Below are positions 1 through 7,197 of a stretch of 8,140 nt of DNA, piece by piece (position 1 is the stretch's first letter; the number at the start of each line of letters is the position of its first letter). A program made the position numbers and the translations under genes. Below the pieces are notes generated by a model. It made no database searches. It had not been told where the DNA came from and worked only from the letters and a program-made list of their open reading frames with translations. This stretch comes from an uncultured Bacilli bacterium (GTDB taxonomy: Bacteria > Bacillota_I > Bacilli_A > RF39 > UBA660). The DNA lies in NCBI GenBank assembly GCA_947631525.1, contig CANRLQ010000042.1, forward strand, positions 1 through 8,140, written 5' to 3'.

Positions 1-16
1 TAAAAAAATATTAAAT

Positions 17-79
17 AGAAAGGAATCAATCAATAAGAAATTAATTAATATTTCTATAAGATTGATTATACGTGATTAT
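17..79 (+). promoter_or_regulatory. uppP leader: SD-like block, two-tier hairpin, 12-nt linker
   Basis: The leader of uppP begins with AGAAAGGAATC (17-27), which contains AAAGGA (19-24), the only Shine-Dalgarno-like sequence ahead of the gene but 55 nt from the ATG. It abuts a hairpin. The lower stem AATCAATC (24-31) pairs with GATTGATT (60-67), four nucleotides on each side form an internal loop, and the upper stem AGAAAT (36-41) pairs with ATTTCT (50-55) around an 8-nt AT loop. A 12-nt linker ATACGTGATTAT (68-79) leads to ATG at 80. Folding would bring AAAGGA to about 12 nt from the ATG. The same layout precedes the patatin gene at 7157-7214. The pairing is read directly from the sequence; the role in initiation is inferred. 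Confidence 0.55.
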
Positions 80-895
80 ATGATAAATTTATTAATATTT
101 ATATTTTTAGGGTTCATTCAAGGTATTACTGAACCAATTCCTGTTTCATCTAGTGGACATTTATTAATTTTCCAAAATTTAGTTGATAGTTCAAATAAAA
201 TCAATTATGAATTACTTGCTACTATAACTAATTTTGGTAGTTTTTTGGCAATATGTATTATATTTAAGGATAGAATAATTGAATTATTTAAATCTTTCTT
301 TAATTATTTATCAACTAAGGATAAAAAAGATTATAATAATTATAAATATTGTTGGTATGTCGTTATAGGTACTATACCTGCTGGAATTATGGGATTGATT
401 GTTACCAAATTAGGATTATTCGATTTCTTAGAAGAAAATATTAAATTCGTTGGAATAACATTATTAATAACTGCTTTATTCTTGTTTCTAATTAGAAATT
501 TTAAAGGTAAAAAAGATAATAACGATATAACTTTTAAAGATGCACTTATAATTGGTTTATTTCAAGTAGTTGCATTAATACCTGGTATAAGTAGAAGTGG
601 TGCAACTATCGTTGGTGGAATGTTTAGAAAACTAAAAAGAGAGGTTGCTTTTGATTTCTCATTCATTTTATATATTCCAATTAGTCTTGCTACTATGGTA
701 CTTGGAATTAAAGATTTAATAGAATCTAGTTTAGATGGTGCAATGATTATTTTATATTTAATTAGTATGATTGTAGCATTTATATTTACTTATATTGGTA
801 CAAAATGGTTTAAAAATATTGTTAAAGAAGGTAAATTAATATACTTTGTATACTATTGTTTAATAGTTGGAACTCTTGTTTTGATATTATTATAA
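80..895 (+). CDS. uppP: Undecaprenyl-diphosphate phosphatase (UppP/BacA)
   Basis: Integral membrane enzyme that dephosphorylates undecaprenyl diphosphate to undecaprenyl phosphate, regenerating the lipid carrier for peptidoglycan and other wall polymers; extra copies give bacitracin resistance in this family. At 271 residues it has the usual family length and is hydrophobic throughout, with several predicted membrane helices. Both signature motifs are present: the N-terminal one at residues 18-27 (EPIPVSSSGH, with the catalytic-type Glu and the Ser/His cluster) and PGISRSG at 168-174, with the essential Arg. The start chosen is ATG at 80, because MINLLIFIFLGFIQG aligns with typical family N-termini. 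A TTG at 62 is an alternative, and the frame is open back to position 2 with no good start codon. No Shine-Dalgarno lies directly before the ATG; see the hairpin leader at 17-79. The Pro after the first Glu is unusual, since Phe or Trp is common there. The gene stands alone and ends at a strong terminator. Confidence 0.96.
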   Translation: MINLLIFIFLGFIQGITEPIPVSSSGHLLIFQNLVDSSNKINYELLATITNFGSFLAICIIFKDRIIELFKSFFNYLSTKDKKDYNNYKYCWYVVIGTIPAGIMGLIVTKLGLFDFLEENIKFVGITLLITALFLFLIRNFKGKKDNNDITFKDALIIGLFQVVALIPGISRSGATIVGGMFRKLKREVAFDFSFILYIPISLATMVLGIKDLIESSLDGAMIILYLISMIVAFIFTYIGTKWFKNIVKEGKLIYFVYYCLIVGTLVLILL

Positions 896-927
896 AAAGT
901 ACAGAATTTTCTGTACTTTATTTTTTT
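896..927 (+). terminator. Rho-independent terminator of uppP
   Basis: Perfect 10-bp stem AAAGTACAGA (896-905) / TCTGTACTTT (910-919) with a 4-nt loop, followed by a 7-T run (921-927). It begins directly after the uppP stop. The right arm overlaps the stop codon of the convergent pflA (918-920). On the minus strand the downstream tract is TATAATAATA, a poorer U-run, so it may also stop pflA transcripts but less efficiently. Confidence 0.88.
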
Positions 928-1625
928 AATATTCTTTCTAATTCATCGCATTTTGAAATATCCATATCTTTAGTATTTTTTAATTTATAATCAATATTTA
1001 ATTTTTCATATTTTTCTATAGCCATTGTATGATATGGAAGCAATTCTATTTTTTCAATATTTTTAATTTTTTTTAAATATTCTTTAAGTCCTAATATATA
1101 TTCTTTACTATCATTTATACCTGGTACTATTACTTGTCTAATCCAAATTTTTTTATTTAATTTTTGAACAATATCTAAAAATTTATTAAATTCATCTATT
1201 TTTAATCCAGTCATTTTTTTGTACTCTTCTTTTCTATAGTCTTTAATATCTAAAATAACTAAATCAATATATTTTAAAATATCTTCATAGTTACCATTCC
1301 CAACACCTGCTGTATCTAAAGCAATATTTATATTTTCTTTTTTTAATAATTTAGCAGTTTCAATTATAAACTCACTTTGAAGAAGTGGTTCTCCTCCTGA
1401 AAAAGTAACACCACCATTATTTTTAAAATATGGTTTAAATTTAATTATCTTATTATATAGTTCTAATGGAGTTATATTATCTTCTTTTTTATTCCACATT
1501 TCTGGATTATGACAAAATAGACATCTTAATTTACAACCATTTAAGAAAATAACTGTCCTAATACCTGGTCCATCTTTGGTTGAAAAAGATTCAATTGAAT
1601 CAATACTCCCATTACAATTTTTCAT
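918..1625 (-). CDS. pflA: Pyruvate formate-lyase activating enzyme (radical SAM)
   Basis: Cytosolic radical-SAM enzyme that abstracts a hydrogen from the glycyl residue of pyruvate formate-lyase, using S-adenosylmethionine and a [4Fe-4S] cluster, and so activates it under anaerobic conditions. The 235 residues match the PflA family length (about 240-250). Visible features are the N-terminal S-F-x-T-x-D-G-P-G-I-R motif (13-23), the cluster-binding CxxxCxxC at Cys31, Cys35 and Cys38 followed by HNPE, GGVTFSGGEPLLQ (71-83) with the SAM-binding GGE, LDTAG (103-107) and the D-x-K of ILDIKDY near 126-128. There is no extra ferredoxin-like cysteine-rich insert, which fits PflA rather than the larger glycyl-radical activases. 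The start overlaps the pflB coding end by 14 nt. The upstream GAAAGAA is a weak ribosome site, so translation is probably coupled to pflB. The last codons lie in the uppP terminator. Confidence 0.97.
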   Translation of the reverse strand: MKNCNGSIDSIESFSTKDGPGIRTVIFLNGCKLRCLFCHNPEMWNKKEDNITPLELYNKIIKFKPYFKNNGGVTFSGGEPLLQSEFIIETAKLLKKENINIALDTAGVGNGNYEDILKYIDLVILDIKDYRKEEYKKMTGLKIDEFNKFLDIVQKLNKKIWIRQVIVPGINDSKEYILGLKEYLKKIKNIEKIELLPYHTMAIEKYEKLNIDYKLKNTKDMDISKCDELERILKK

Positions 1626-3831
1626 GAAATGTTCTTTCTATTACTTCTTTTTGTTGTTTCTTTGTTAATCTATTAAATCTAACTGCATATCCAGAAACTC
1701 TTATTGTAAGAAGTGGATATTTATCTGGATTATTCATTGCATCAATTAAAGTACTTCTATTTAAAACATTGACATTAAGGTGATGAGCATTTTGACTGAA
1801 GTATCCATCTAATAGTGATACCAAATTATTTTTTTGTTCTTCAATATCTTTACCTAAAGCATTTGGTACAATAGAAAATGTATTAGATATTCCATCTCGA
1901 CAACATTTTTCATATTCAAGCTTTGCAACTGAGTTAAGTGAAGCTATTGCTCCATTTTCATCTCTTCCATGCATTGGATTGGCTCCTGGAGCAAAAGGAA
2001 CATGTGCTAATCTTCCATCAGGTGTTGCTCCCGTTTTTTCTCCATAAACAACATTTGAAGTAATTGTTAATACTGATAATGTTGGAATAGCATTTCTAAT
2101 TGATTTATGCTTAGATAATTCACTATAAAATTTTTCCAATATTTCTTTAGCAATATTATCTACCCTATCATCATCATTACCATATTTAGGAAATTCACCT
2201 TCTATTTCAAATGATGTTGCTACAAAATCACTGTTTCTAATTGGTTTCACTTTAGCATATTTTATAGCTGATAAAGAATCAGCCACAACAGAAAGTCCTG
2301 CTACACCATAAGCCATTAATCTTTCAACATTTGTATCATGTAATGCCATCTGTCCTGCTTCATATGCATATTTATCATGCATATAGTGTATTATATTCAT
2401 TGTGTCAGAGTATAGTTTAGCAACATATTCTAACACTTTAAAATAGGATTGTTTTACTTTTTCATAATCAAGTATTTCATCATTCATAGGTTCTATATCT
2501 AAAACTTTTACATTTTGTATTTCATCAATACCACTATTTATTGAATAAAGTAATGCTTTAGCTAAATTACATCTTGCTCCAAAATATTGCATTTGCTTAC
2601 CAACTGTCATTGCTGATACACAACAAGCAATTGCATAATCACTACCATGAATTGGACGCATTAAATCATCATTTTCATATTGAATAGCATCAGTTAAAAT
2701 GGACATTTTACAACAATATTTTTTAAATTTTTCTGGTAATTTTTCACTCCATAATACAGTTAAATTTGGCTCTGGTGATGGATCTAAATTAGTTAATGTA
2801 TGTAGTATTCTATAAGATGTTTTTGTAACTAATGGTGTTTTATTTTCATTTAGTCCACCTATAGAACATGTTACCCAAGTAGGATCTCCCGAAAATAATT
2901 CATCATATTCTGGTGTGCGTAGATGTCTAACAAGTCTCAATTTTATTATAAATTGATCTATTAGTTCCTGTGCTTCTTTTTCAGTTAAAATACCATTATC
3001 AATATCTCTTTTTAAATAAATATCAATAAATGAATCAACTCGGCCTAAACTCATCGCTGCACCATTATTTTCTTTTATGGCAGCCAAGTAAGCAAAATAT
3101 AACCATTGAATTGCTTCTTTAGCATTACTAGCTGGATTAGATATATCATATCCATATTTTAAAGCCATTTTTTTCATATCTTCTAGTGCTTTTATCTGCA
3201 TTGATAACTCTTCTCTTAATTGAATATTTGTTTCATTAATTTCCGTTATTTTTTCTTTATCTTTTATTTTTTGCTCAATTAAATAATCAATACCGTACAA
3301 AGCTACTCTTCTATAATCACCAATAATTCTCCCTCTTCCATAGCTATCTGGAAGTCCTGTAAGTAATCCTACTTTACGAGCTAATTTCATTTCATCGGTA
3401 TAAGCATCAAATACTCCATCATTATGTGTTTTTCTAAAACTACTAAAATACTTATCAATATTAGAATTTAATTTATAATTATATGCTTGTAAAGAATTAT
3501 ATACCATTCTAATTCCACCAAATGGATTTATCATTCTTTTTAAAGGTTTATCAGTTTGAAGACCGACAATTACTTCATTTTCTTTGTCAATATAACCAGC
3601 ATCGAAATTATTTATTCCCGATACATGGTCAACATCAATATCAAGTACACCTTTTTTTAATTCTTCTTTTAATAAAACATTACATTTATCCCATACATTT
3701 TTTGTTTTTTCTGTTTTGTCTTCTAAAAAAGATTCATCTCCATCATAATATGTATAATTAGTATCAATAAAATCTTTTACATCAATATTATTACACCAAT
3801 TACCTTCATTAAAATCATTCCAATAATTCAT
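1612..3831 (-). CDS. pflB: Formate C-acetyltransferase (pyruvate formate-lyase)
   Basis: Glycyl-radical enzyme that converts pyruvate and CoA to acetyl-CoA and formate, the central step of anaerobic pyruvate use. It has 739 residues, against about 760 in E. coli, and is intact. The PFL domain holds the active-site Cys-Cys pair at residues 403-404 (AIACCVSAM), the motif that separates true PFL from the diol/glycerol dehydratase relatives, which have one cysteine. The C-terminal glycyl-radical domain carries RVSGYAVRF with Gly714, exactly 25 residues from the end as in known PFLs. The start ATG has a good GGAGG site 6 nt upstream. pflA follows with a 14-nt overlap and is the activase for Gly714, so the pair is a self-sufficient operon. 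No formate channel gene (focA) is adjacent. Confidence 0.98.
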   Translation of the reverse strand: MNYWNDFNEGNWCNNIDVKDFIDTNYTYYDGDESFLEDKTEKTKNVWDKCNVLLKEELKKGVLDIDVDHVSGINNFDAGYIDKENEVIVGLQTDKPLKRMINPFGGIRMVYNSLQAYNYKLNSNIDKYFSSFRKTHNDGVFDAYTDEMKLARKVGLLTGLPDSYGRGRIIGDYRRVALYGIDYLIEQKIKDKEKITEINETNIQLREELSMQIKALEDMKKMALKYGYDISNPASNAKEAIQWLYFAYLAAIKENNGAAMSLGRVDSFIDIYLKRDIDNGILTEKEAQELIDQFIIKLRLVRHLRTPEYDELFSGDPTWVTCSIGGLNENKTPLVTKTSYRILHTLTNLDPSPEPNLTVLWSEKLPEKFKKYCCKMSILTDAIQYENDDLMRPIHGSDYAIACCVSAMTVGKQMQYFGARCNLAKALLYSINSGIDEIQNVKVLDIEPMNDEILDYEKVKQSYFKVLEYVAKLYSDTMNIIHYMHDKYAYEAGQMALHDTNVERLMAYGVAGLSVVADSLSAIKYAKVKPIRNSDFVATSFEIEGEFPKYGNDDDRVDNIAKEILEKFYSELSKHKSIRNAIPTLSVLTITSNVVYGEKTGATPDGRLAHVPFAPGANPMHGRDENGAIASLNSVAKLEYEKCCRDGISNTFSIVPNALGKDIEEQKNNLVSLLDGYFSQNAHHLNVNVLNRSTLIDAMNNPDKYPLLTIRVSGYAVRFNRLTKKQQKEVIERTFHEKL

Positions 3832-3836
3832 AAAAT

Positions 3837-3867
3837 ACCTCCATATCCCTATAATATTATTATATCA
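3837..3867 (-). promoter_or_regulatory. Probable pflB-pflA promoter (extended -10) and ribosome site
   Basis: Reading the minus strand, TGATATAAT (3867-3859) is a perfect extended -10 box (TG-N-TATAAT), about 30 nt ahead of the pflB ATG, which would put the transcript start near 3852. I see no good TTGACA-like -35 at 16-18 nt, but extended -10 promoters tolerate this. Between it and the ATG lies the canonical GGAGGT ribosome site. AT-rich sequence produces TATAAT by chance, so the call rests on its position and on the TG extension. Confidence 0.5.
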
Positions 3868-3927
3868 TTTACCTAATTTATTTATATATCTACTTTAATA
3901 ACTTTACATTTATTTACAATTATTTAT

Positions 3928-3955
3928 AAATAAAAAAATAGTTTTCACTATTTTT
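3928..3955 (-). terminator. Rho-independent terminator of the patatin-ligA operon
   Basis: On the minus strand, AAAAATAGT (3955-3947) pairs with ACTATTTTT (3942-3934) around a GAAA tetraloop, followed by further Ts (the T-run continues to 3932, then ATTTAT). The left arm overlaps the ligA stop codon (3954-3956). The stem is AT-rich and so modest in strength, but the tetraloop, the U-tract and the position right at the gene end support it. Confidence 0.75.
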
Positions 3956-5939
3956 ATTTTAATCTTTCTAATAATTCATTTTCTGTCCATATTTTAATAT
4001 TTAATTTTATAGCTTTATCATATTTACTTCCAGGATTATCACCTACAATAACATAATCTGTTTTTTTAGTAACACTGCTTGTTACTTTTCCACCTCTATT
4101 TTCTATTTCTAAGCTAGCTTCATCTCTTGTCATATTAGATAATGTTCCTGTTAAAACAAATGTCTTATTGCTAAAATTTTCATCAATTGTTTCATTACCT
4201 AAATATTGCATGTTTAATCCTAATTCTTTTAATTCCTCGATTAATTTTACATTTTTTTCTTCTTTAAAAAATTTATAAACACTATCAGCTATAATATCAC
4301 CAATATCGTTAATCTTAATTAAATCTTCATAAGTAGCATTCATTAAATTATCCATATTTTTATAATTAGCTGCTAGTATTTTAGCTGTTTTTTTACCGAT
4401 ATATCTTATACCTAAAGCAAAGAGTAATTTTTCTAAAGAATTTTCTTTACTTTTTTCTATATTATCAAGTAGATTATTAATACTTTTTTCTCCAAAGCCT
4501 TCTAATTCCTTTAGTTCTTGTTTTTCTTTATATAACTTATAATAATCAGGTATTGATTTTAAATAACCCATATTATAAAAATCTTCTACAATTGATTCTC
4601 CAAAACCTTCTATATTCATTGTTTCTCTACTTGAAAAATGAATTAATCCTTCTATATTTCTAGCATCACAATTTGGATTTAAACAAAAGTAATTAGATTC
4701 ATTTTCTTTTCTTTCTAATTTACTTCCACATATAGGACAATTTTCAATCATTTTAAATGGAATTTCTATACCTTTTCTTCTTGATTTTTCAACTCTTACT
4801 ACTTCAGGAATAACATCTCCTGCTTTATGTAATACAATTGTATCATTTATCATTATATCTTTTTCTTTAATATAATCCTCATTATGAAGAGTTACACTTT
4901 TTATAATTGAACCAGCTAAATGAACAGGAGCCAAATCTGCTCTTGGGGTAATTTTGCCCGTTCTTCCAACACAAAATTCTATATTGTTTAATTTGGTTAA
5001 TACTTCTACAGCTGGGAATTTATACGCAATTGCCCACTTTGGTGTTCTTGATGTATAACCTAATTTTTTTTGATCTTCTATTTTATCAACTTTAATTACA
5101 ATTCCATCTATTTCGTAAGGAAGCGTATCCCTTTTTTCTCCCCATTCATTTATATATTTAATTACTTCTTCTATACTACTTGTTGTTAAAATATTGGGAT
5201 TGATGATAAATCCTAATTTTTTCATAAAATCTAATGATTCGTGATGATATTTTATATCAAAATTTTCACAATATGGTAAATGATAAATAAATGTTGATAA
5301 ATTTCTTTTAGCAGCTATTTTAGAATCTAATTGTCTAACTGATCCAGCTGCTGCATTTCTAGGATTTGCAAATAACTTTTCATTATTTTTAGCTCTTTCT
5401 TCATTTAATAAATTAAATGATTTTTTAGGCATATATATTTCTCCACGAACTTCTATTTTTCTCTTATCACTTATTTTTAGTGGAATCGATTTTATTGTTT
5501 CAACATTATGTGTTATATTTTCTCCTATAACACCATTTCCTCTTGTTGCACCTCTTACTAATTTACCATCTTCATATATAAGAGATACTGATAAACCATC
5601 TATTTTAAGTTCACATACATAAGTCGGATTAGGAATAACTTTTTTTACTCTTTGATCAAATTCTCTTACTTCTTCCTCATTAAATATATCTCCTAGTGAC
5701 ATCATAGGCACTTCATGAATAACTTTTGTAAATTCATCAATTATTTTACCTCCAATTCTTTTGGTAGGTGAATCTTCTCTTATTAACTCTGGATGTTCTT
5801 CTTCTAATTTTTCCAATTCATGATAATAATCATCATATTCTTGGTCGGTTATACTTGGATTATCATTTGTATAATATTCAATGCTTGCTTTATTAATTAT
5901 TTCAATTAATTCATCAATTCTTTTTTCTATCATGTTCAT
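3954..5939 (-). CDS. ligA: NAD-dependent DNA ligase LigA
   Basis: Essential enzyme that seals single-strand nicks in replication and repair, using NAD+ as AMP donor. The 661 residues cover the whole domain set. The Ia NAD-binding region carries EYY at 21-23 and DQEYDD at 32-37. The adenylation domain has catalytic Lys112 in CELKIDGLSVS, RGNG near 133, EIDGIVIKVD near 276-285 and AYKFPA at 305-310. The OB fold follows, and the zinc finger has Cys401, Cys404, Cys419 and Cys424. Helix-hairpin-helix repeats span about 435-575, and the C-terminal BRCT domain (about 590-661) starts at NKTFVLTGTL. The ATG at 5939 overlaps the patatin TGA as ATGA. The alternative ATG two codons on (5933) sits 8 nt from GGA of AAAGGA, a better ribosome spacing than the 2 nt of the first ATG, so the real start may be 5933. 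In many Bacilli ligA follows pcrA; here it follows a phospholipase gene. Confidence 0.98.
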   Translation of the reverse strand: MNMIEKRIDELIEIINKASIEYYTNDNPSITDQEYDDYYHELEKLEEEHPELIREDSPTKRIGGKIIDEFTKVIHEVPMMSLGDIFNEEEVREFDQRVKKVIPNPTYVCELKIDGLSVSLIYEDGKLVRGATRGNGVIGENITHNVETIKSIPLKISDKRKIEVRGEIYMPKKSFNLLNEERAKNNEKLFANPRNAAAGSVRQLDSKIAAKRNLSTFIYHLPYCENFDIKYHHESLDFMKKLGFIINPNILTTSSIEEVIKYINEWGEKRDTLPYEIDGIVIKVDKIEDQKKLGYTSRTPKWAIAYKFPAVEVLTKLNNIEFCVGRTGKITPRADLAPVHLAGSIIKSVTLHNEDYIKEKDIMINDTIVLHKAGDVIPEVVRVEKSRRKGIEIPFKMIENCPICGSKLERKENESNYFCLNPNCDARNIEGLIHFSSRETMNIEGFGESIVEDFYNMGYLKSIPDYYKLYKEKQELKELEGFGEKSINNLLDNIEKSKENSLEKLLFALGIRYIGKKTAKILAANYKNMDNLMNATYEDLIKINDIGDIIADSVYKFFKEEKNVKLIEELKELGLNMQYLGNETIDENFSNKTFVLTGTLSNMTRDEASLEIENRGGKVTSSVTKKTDYVIVGDNPGSKYDKAIKLNIKIWTENELLERLK

Positions 5940-7156
5940 CTTCCTTTTATTATTTTAATATATAGTGCCATTAAAAATTCATTTGGAAAAAATAATATCA
6001 TATTTTGTAATTTTTCTGAATTTTTTTCTTCTATTAAATCGTATATATATTTAATGGTTATTTTATCATTAAATAATACTTTAAATCTATTTTCTTTTAT
6101 ATTTTTTTCTATTTTATTATTTTCTTTTGTTACTTTATCAAATCTACTAATAATTAATTTATTATATTTTTTTGTATTATATATATAGGAATCATCTATA
6201 GCAAAGATATAACCTAATTGTTCTAGTACTTCATTAAATACATTAAAAAATGTTTTTTTATCAATTACTTTTTTTAAAATAATTATGTTTAATATTTTTC
6301 TAGATAATGCTTCATTTTCTATATCTAAAATATCGTTTAATTCATTATAATACTTATTTTTGTATTTATCAGCATTTCTTTTTAAATCTCCTAAATGAAA
6401 AGTATATAAATTACCATCTAATTTTCTAAAATGTTTCATTGTATCATTATAACCTAATCTAATACCTCTTCTTGCATCTTTTTTAGAAAAAATTAGAAAT
6501 GAACCCATATCATTTTTAGGAGAAATATATGTTACATCAGCATTATATTTTACTTTTCTTTTTATTCCTATTTCATCTAAATCGACAGCTATTACTTCAT
6601 CAGCTCCCATTTCTATTGCCAAATTAATAGGTAAATTATCATATACTCCACCATCTATATACATTTGTCCATTAATTTCTTTTGGTTTAAATGCTGGAAA
6701 ACAAGAAGCAGATGCGATTAAAAAATCAGCAAAATTTTCTGGTTTTATTTGTTTTTTTGTTAATTTTAAAGGTTTTAATGTTGGAAATTTAACTGTTATC
6801 ATTCCAAAATCAATATTAGATTTATATATTTTTTTAATATTTATATTTTTCTTTACGGTTTTTTCTAAGTTGGTAATAGCCATACCACCTTTGAACATGT
6901 TTTTGATATATACTTTTAATATATCATTATAGTCATCTAAATCTACTTTTTCATCGATAACTTTTTCAAATGTTAAATTATACCATAATTTTAAAGCTTT
7001 AAAATAATCTTTTTGAGTTAATAATGCTCCATTTAAAGCACCTACACTACTACCAGTTACAATATCATAATCTATATTTAATTTTCTTATAGCTTTAAAA
7101 AAACCAATTTCATAGGAACCTTTAGCTCCTCCACCAGAAAGTACTATTGCTCTCAT
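5936..7156 (-). CDS. Patatin-like phospholipase family protein
   Basis: Predicted serine lipid acyl hydrolase with a Ser-Asp dyad. The patatin domain fills about residues 1-200. It has the oxyanion-hole motif GGGAKG at 8-13, the nucleophile elbow GSSVG at 35-39 (Ser37), the SASCFPAF stretch at 149-156 and the catalytic Asp168 in DGGVYDNLP. All key residues are present, so it should be active; the substrate cannot be read from the sequence. There is no signal peptide or clear membrane helix, so it is probably cytosolic or membrane-peripheral, as for RssA/YchK-type bacterial members. The roughly 200-residue C-terminal part is rich in Lys, Asn and Ile and I do not recognise a domain in it. The start at 7156 is fixed by the closeness of GGGAKG to the N-terminus and by an in-frame stop upstream, although no Shine-Dalgarno lies directly before it. 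It overlaps ligA by 4 nt (ATGA), so the two are co-transcribed. Confidence 0.93.
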   Translation of the reverse strand: MRAIVLSGGGAKGSYEIGFFKAIRKLNIDYDIVTGSSVGALNGALLTQKDYFKALKLWYNLTFEKVIDEKVDLDDYNDILKVYIKNMFKGGMAITNLEKTVKKNINIKKIYKSNIDFGMITVKFPTLKPLKLTKKQIKPENFADFLIASASCFPAFKPKEINGQMYIDGGVYDNLPINLAIEMGADEVIAVDLDEIGIKRKVKYNADVTYISPKNDMGSFLIFSKKDARRGIRLGYNDTMKHFRKLDGNLYTFHLGDLKRNADKYKNKYYNELNDILDIENEALSRKILNIIILKKVIDKKTFFNVFNEVLEQLGYIFAIDDSYIYNTKKYNKLIISRFDKVTKENNKIEKNIKENRFKVLFNDKITIKYIYDLIEEKNSEKLQNMILFFPNEFLMALYIKIIKGR

Positions 7157-7197
7157 TATATCACATATAATCTAATTATGTGATTTTTATTAATCAC
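7156..7197 (-). CDS. Possible 13-codon leader ORF overlapping the patatin start
   Basis: A GTG at 7197-7195 lies 9 nt after AAAGGA (7212-7207) and opens a 13-codon frame. It ends in TAA (7158-7156), sharing one base with the patatin ATG as TAATG, a common stop-restart junction. It would explain how a gene without its own Shine-Dalgarno is translated. Against it, the peptide (V-I-N-K-N-H-I-I-R-L-Y-V-I) resembles nothing I know, and the matching uppP leader has no comparable short frame. Short open frames are common by chance. Confidence 0.2.
   Translation of the reverse strand: MINKNHIIRLYVI

Noticed and set aside
3522..3761. 79-codon plus-strand open frame inside pflB
   Set aside because: It lies wholly antisense to the well-supported pflB reading frame, its translation is low-complexity (Phe, Leu, His, Gln), and it has no ribosome site or family resemblance.
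7160..7184. ATCACATA...TATGTGAT palindrome as a CRP/FNR-type operator
   Set aside because: The half-sites are in the reverse order to the CRP consensus (TGTGA-N6-TCACA), the spacing does not fit, and hairpin formation explains it as well.
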